This document shows positions 61,424-64,000 of a stretch of DNA of 64,000 bases, one piece after another. The position numbers and the translations under genes were made by a program. Position 1 is the first letter of the stretch. Each line of letters starts with the position of its first letter. The notes under the pieces were generated by a model. It was not told where the DNA came from and did no database searches. It saw only the letters and a list, made by a program, of their open reading frames with translations. The DNA is from Xanthobacteraceae bacterium. GTDB taxonomy: Bacteria > Pseudomonadota > Alphaproteobacteria > Rhizobiales > Xanthobacteraceae. The stretch lies in the NCBI GenBank assembly GCA_030037645.1, contig JASHQI010000201.1, forward strand, positions 1-64,000, written 5' to 3'.

Positions 61424-61775
61424 GGAACCTCACCAGGAATTTCCATCGTCATCTGCGAGCGAAGCAAAATCATCAGCCGGAATGCGAAGTAGGTCAGCTC
61501 GCTCGGGACCGTCACCTGCCTCGAAACAACGGAGCAATTGGTCTCACTCGTAACTAATATCGGCTTTCCGTGTTCACGACGCAAGATCGTGGCGGCGGTT
61601 CCAAGTTCCAATCATCGACGATCGCCGCAATTCGCCTTGAATGACTCACAGTCTTTTCAAAAAGCCGCCCGCATGGGCCGGCATGAGCGCCCTCGCAGGT
61701 GAGGGAGATCTTTCATTCAAGCCGCTCAGTGCAGCGTCGTCAGGCGCTGTGGCGACGCAATTCTGCGAGGAAGGG
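61424..61775. other. divergent intergenic region between hmgA and the lytic transglycosylase gene
   Basis: About 350 nt. A minus-strand frame (61420-61611) overlaps the hmgA start as ATGA but starts at TTG without ribosome site and has no recognised homology. A plus-strand frame continuing upstream of 61776 is unlikely to be translated. The moderately AT-rich 61540-61560 may hold the hmgA promoter. Confidence 0.4.
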
Positions 61776-62846
61776 ATGCGACCACTCGTGGTGCTGGCGA
61801 TTCTTTTGCTCAGCCTCAACGTCACGGCGCGGGAACGGAAAAATTCCTCGCTGATGGGAGATTTCTTTCATCGAGTGCAAAGAGATGGCTTGCCGTCACT
61901 ACTCGAGATCGAATCATCGATCGGCAAGGGTGACCGAATGGACGTCGCCGTCGCGCAACCGAGCGACACCGCAAATCAGGCACCTGACACTGAAGCTATC
62001 GAAGCGCCATCCTCCACGCCATTGAGCGCGGATCTCGACCCCGAGCGAATGCCGCCGGTTTCGCTTGACGACCTTTGCAACGCACTTCTTACGTCGGCGC
62101 AGCGCAACGAGCTGCCGGTTCCGTTCTTTGCCAATCTCATCTGGCAGGAGAGTCGCCTGCGCGATGATGCGGTGAGTCCGGTGGGTGCATTGGGCATAGC
62201 CCAATTCATGCCGGAGGTAGCCATGGAGTCGGGACTGAACAATCCGTTCGACCCGCTTCAGGCGATTTCCGCCTCGGCGCGGCTGCTCGCCGAGTTGCGC
62301 GATCAATTCGGCAATCTAGGCTTTGTCGCCGCCGCATATAATGCGGGCGCAAGCCGCGTCAGCGAATGGCTCAAGCACCGGCGCGCCCTACCGCGCGAGA
62401 CTCGCGATTATGTCATACGCGTAACGGGACGCACCGCCGAGGACTGGCGAAAGGCACCTCCGGACGACGCGGCGCTCGCTTTCGTGCCACACCTGCCCTG
62501 CCTCGCCCTGCCGGCATTTGCCGAGCTGGAAGAGTCGCAGATGCAAGAGGCGCGCCTCGAAAAGCCAAAGGCGCAGTTCGACAAGCTGGAATCTCGGCAG
62601 ACGCAAAGACAGAGCAGCGCAAGCATGCGCGCGGCGCGCCGACACGCGGCAGACCGCAAGCGCGGTCACACGCACGACCGCTACGTCGCGATCCAGGCCA
62701 TTGCCGGCCACGGCCGCGATGACCAGCGCCAGGCGAAACGGCTTTGGCACGAGAAGCGTAAATGGGCGCGTGACGAGAGATCCCGCGAAGTCAGGGTTGA
62801 GCTACATAGGGCCGCACGACACCGCGAGGCGAAGTCCCAAGTCTAA
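61776..62846 (+). CDS. lytic transglycosylase (SLT domain)
   Basis: 356 residues from ATG 61776, with GAGGAAGGG directly upstream. A signal-anchor (PLVVLAILLLSLNV, residues 3-16) precedes a linker and an SLT domain: FFANLIWQESRLRDDAVSPVGALGIAQFMPEVA (in part: LIWQESRLRDDAVSPVGALG; catalytic Glu in QES), QFMPEVAMESG, PLQAISASARLLAELRDQFG (in part: AISASARLLAELRDQFG) and AAYNAGASRVSEWL. The C-terminal 100 residues are rich in Arg, Lys and Glu and probably unstructured. It cleaves peptidoglycan glycan strands with 1,6-anhydro ends. Confidence 0.9.
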   Translation: MRPLVVLAILLLSLNVTARERKNSSLMGDFFHRVQRDGLPSLLEIESSIGKGDRMDVAVAQPSDTANQAPDTEAIEAPSSTPLSADLDPERMPPVSLDDLCNALLTSAQRNELPVPFFANLIWQESRLRDDAVSPVGALGIAQFMPEVAMESGLNNPFDPLQAISASARLLAELRDQFGNLGFVAAAYNAGASRVSEWLKHRRALPRETRDYVIRVTGRTAEDWRKAPPDDAALAFVPHLPCLALPAFAELEESQMQEARLEKPKAQFDKLESRQTQRQSSASMRAARRHAADRKRGHTHDRYVAIQAIAGHGRDDQRQAKRLWHEKRKWARDERSREVRVELHRAARHREAKSQV

Positions 62847-62900
62847 TCGGATCACGCCACCGCTTTAGGACGTCTCAGTCGGACCGCTCACCGAGCATCG

Positions 62901-63932
62901 TCAATCCGCGGACGGGCTCGGCCCTCCCCGTCTCATGCCCAGCGTCAGGATGCGCTGAAGCAGGTCGAGATATTTGATGCCGTCGTGGCGAGCCGCCGCA
63001 GCAAATTCCTGACTCTCGGCGATCTCGGGATTAGGATTGGCTTCGAGAAAATACGGAATGCCATCGGCCGAGAGACGGAAATCGATACGGGCGTAACCGT
63101 CCAGCTCCAGCGCGCGATAGATTCTTTTAGCCATTCGCTGCATGCGCGCGCTGAGATCAGGCGCGAGATTCTTGGCCGGCCCGTGCAGGATGCCGCGCCG
63201 CTCCTGATAATCGGGATCGTGCTTGGCCTTCTCGGTGGCGATCAGCCAGTCGCCCTGGGCCATGTTGCCGAATTCGAGCTCCCACACCGGCAGCACGCGC
63301 ATCCGATCATTGCCGAGCACTCCGACGTAGAGCTCTCGCCCCTTGATATATTGCTCGGCGATGGCGGCGGTGCCGATCCGTTCGTGAATAAAGTCGACAC
63401 GTTCGGCGAGCTTGGCGTCGGTATCAACAACGGACGCTTGCGAAATGCCGTACGATCCATGCTCATTCAGGCTTTTGACGATCAGAGGCAATGCAAGGCG
63501 AGCCGGCCGCCGCACCTTGCGGTGCATCGGGAAGACCGCGAATGAGGGCACCGGAATACGATGATAGTGCGCCAGCGTTTTGCACAGGTCCTTGCCGCGC
63601 GCCAGCACCAGGCCGCGTGGATTGCAACCGGTGTAAGGGACGTGCATCAACTCGAGAAAACTGGCGACGTTCTGGTCGTAGATGGCTTCGCCGCTAAACT
63701 GCTCAAGCAGTGTCAAGACAACATCCGGTTTCCAACCTTCGACCTCGGCTCGGATCGGCTTGAGCTCATCATGCACACCGAGCGGGCGGACTTCGTGGCC
63801 GGCGCCGCGCAGCGTCTTGACCACATCATATTCCGTTTTCCACTCATTGATTTCCTGCTCACTGTACCCCTTCGTCGAATTGGGGGGTATCAAATCCGGA
63901 TGGACCAGCACCAGGATGCGAAGCCGTTTCAT
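62901..63932 (-). CDS. D-alanine-D-alanine-ligase-like ATP-grasp protein
   Basis: 343 residues from ATG 63932 (an ATG at 63944 is possible). The N-terminus is MKRLRILVLVHPDLIPP. ATP-grasp features are PLIVKSLNEHGSYGISQASV (in part: IVKSLNEHGSYGIS), AEQYIKGRELYVGVLGN, and the metal site ARIDFRLSADGIPYFLEANPNPEIAE (in part: RIDFRLSADGIPYFLEANPN). The family joins small peptides or amino acids, or activates carboxylates. It differs from true Ddl in the N-terminal domain and is not beside mur genes, so cell-wall D-Ala ligation should not be assumed. Divergent gene upstream may lie beyond the window. Confidence 0.85.
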   Translation of the reverse strand: MKRLRILVLVHPDLIPPNSTKGYSEQEINEWKTEYDVVKTLRGAGHEVRPLGVHDELKPIRAEVEGWKPDVVLTLLEQFSGEAIYDQNVASFLELMHVPYTGCNPRGLVLARGKDLCKTLAHYHRIPVPSFAVFPMHRKVRRPARLALPLIVKSLNEHGSYGISQASVVDTDAKLAERVDFIHERIGTAAIAEQYIKGRELYVGVLGNDRMRVLPVWELEFGNMAQGDWLIATEKAKHDPDYQERRGILHGPAKNLAPDLSARMQRMAKRIYRALELDGYARIDFRLSADGIPYFLEANPNPEIAESQEFAAAARHDGIKYLDLLQRILTLGMRRGGPSPSAD

Positions 63933-64000
63933 AACGCGATCCATCTTCGGCGCGACGGACCAAACAGTGCATGCATCGTTTTGGCCGTCAACAAGACTGT

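Noticed and set aside
61420-61611. 63-codon frame overlapping the hmgA start as ATGA
   Set aside because: It starts at TTG without a ribosome site, has no recognisable fold, and the overlap can be chance.

Overview
The window reads as one stretch of chromosome from a GC-rich alphaproteobacterium, most likely Hyphomicrobiales (Bradyrhizobiaceae/Xanthobacteraceae-like). This is inferred from the gene repertoire: a squalene-hopene cyclase, a BacA/BclA-like peptide-transporter homologue, several Bug/TctC binding proteins, paired amidohydrolase-2 proteins, a DUF1328 protein, and homogentisate and zeta-GST enzymes. No rRNA, tRNA, CRISPR array, insertion sequence or prophage was seen. No database search was possible, so all names rest on motifs and gene context.

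Layout. 1-19 kb is mostly metabolic: a CocE-type hydrolase cut by the window start, two beta-hydroxyacid dehydrogenases, a GlcG/HbpS-like protein, a maleylacetoacetate isomerase, a coupled thiamine-salvage operon (thiM-thiE-thiD), two c-type cytochromes, an ABC exporter/importer of the SbmA/BacA-with-ATPase class preceded by a short coupled ORF, a beta-propeller protein, a leaderless HtrA-like protease coupled to a VIT/CCC1 metal transporter, a TauD-family dioxygenase and an MFS porter. 19-34 kb and 38.8-53.1 kb form a large surface-polysaccharide region. It makes or processes GDP-mannose (manC), GDP-fucose (gmd, fcl), UDP-glucuronate and UDP-galacturonate (ugd, 4-epimerase), a 3-amino-uronate (WbpB/WbpE-like), heptose phosphates (gmhA, gmhB), dTDP-sugars (rfbA, rfbC) and UDP-HexNAc-derived sugars (CapD/WbpM-like). 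It also carries a WecA/WbpL-like initiating transferase, other glycosyltransferases and a MurJ-family flippase. Hopanoid synthesis (shc) and methylthioadenosine phosphorylase sit inside it.

Inserted in this region (34.5-38.6 kb) is the most interesting item: a two-gene operon encoding a TIR-domain protein and an nSTAND1 NTPase with a membrane segment and a C-terminal FGE-sulfatase-like domain that lacks the usual FGE cysteines. A near-consensus promoter precedes it. It looks like an NLR-like sensor/effector pair, i.e. a candidate anti-phage or cell-death system. Between 41.7 and 45.5 kb the polysaccharide locus is decayed: a 34-codon stub resembling a radical-SAM gene start, a glycosyltransferase family 2 gene with three frameshifts, a 5'-truncated PMP-type dehydratase, and an opposite-strand glycosyltransferase-like fragment that touches the truncation point.

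53-64 kb returns to catabolism and the cell envelope: acyl-CoA dehydrogenase coupled to a TctC protein, two small membrane proteins, tandem amidohydrolases (one lacking the usual catalytic Asp), a second TctC, homogentisate dioxygenase, a lytic transglycosylase and an ATP-grasp ligase. A roughly 165-bp double-hairpin intergenic repeat occurs twice, near 5.8 kb and 58.5 kb.
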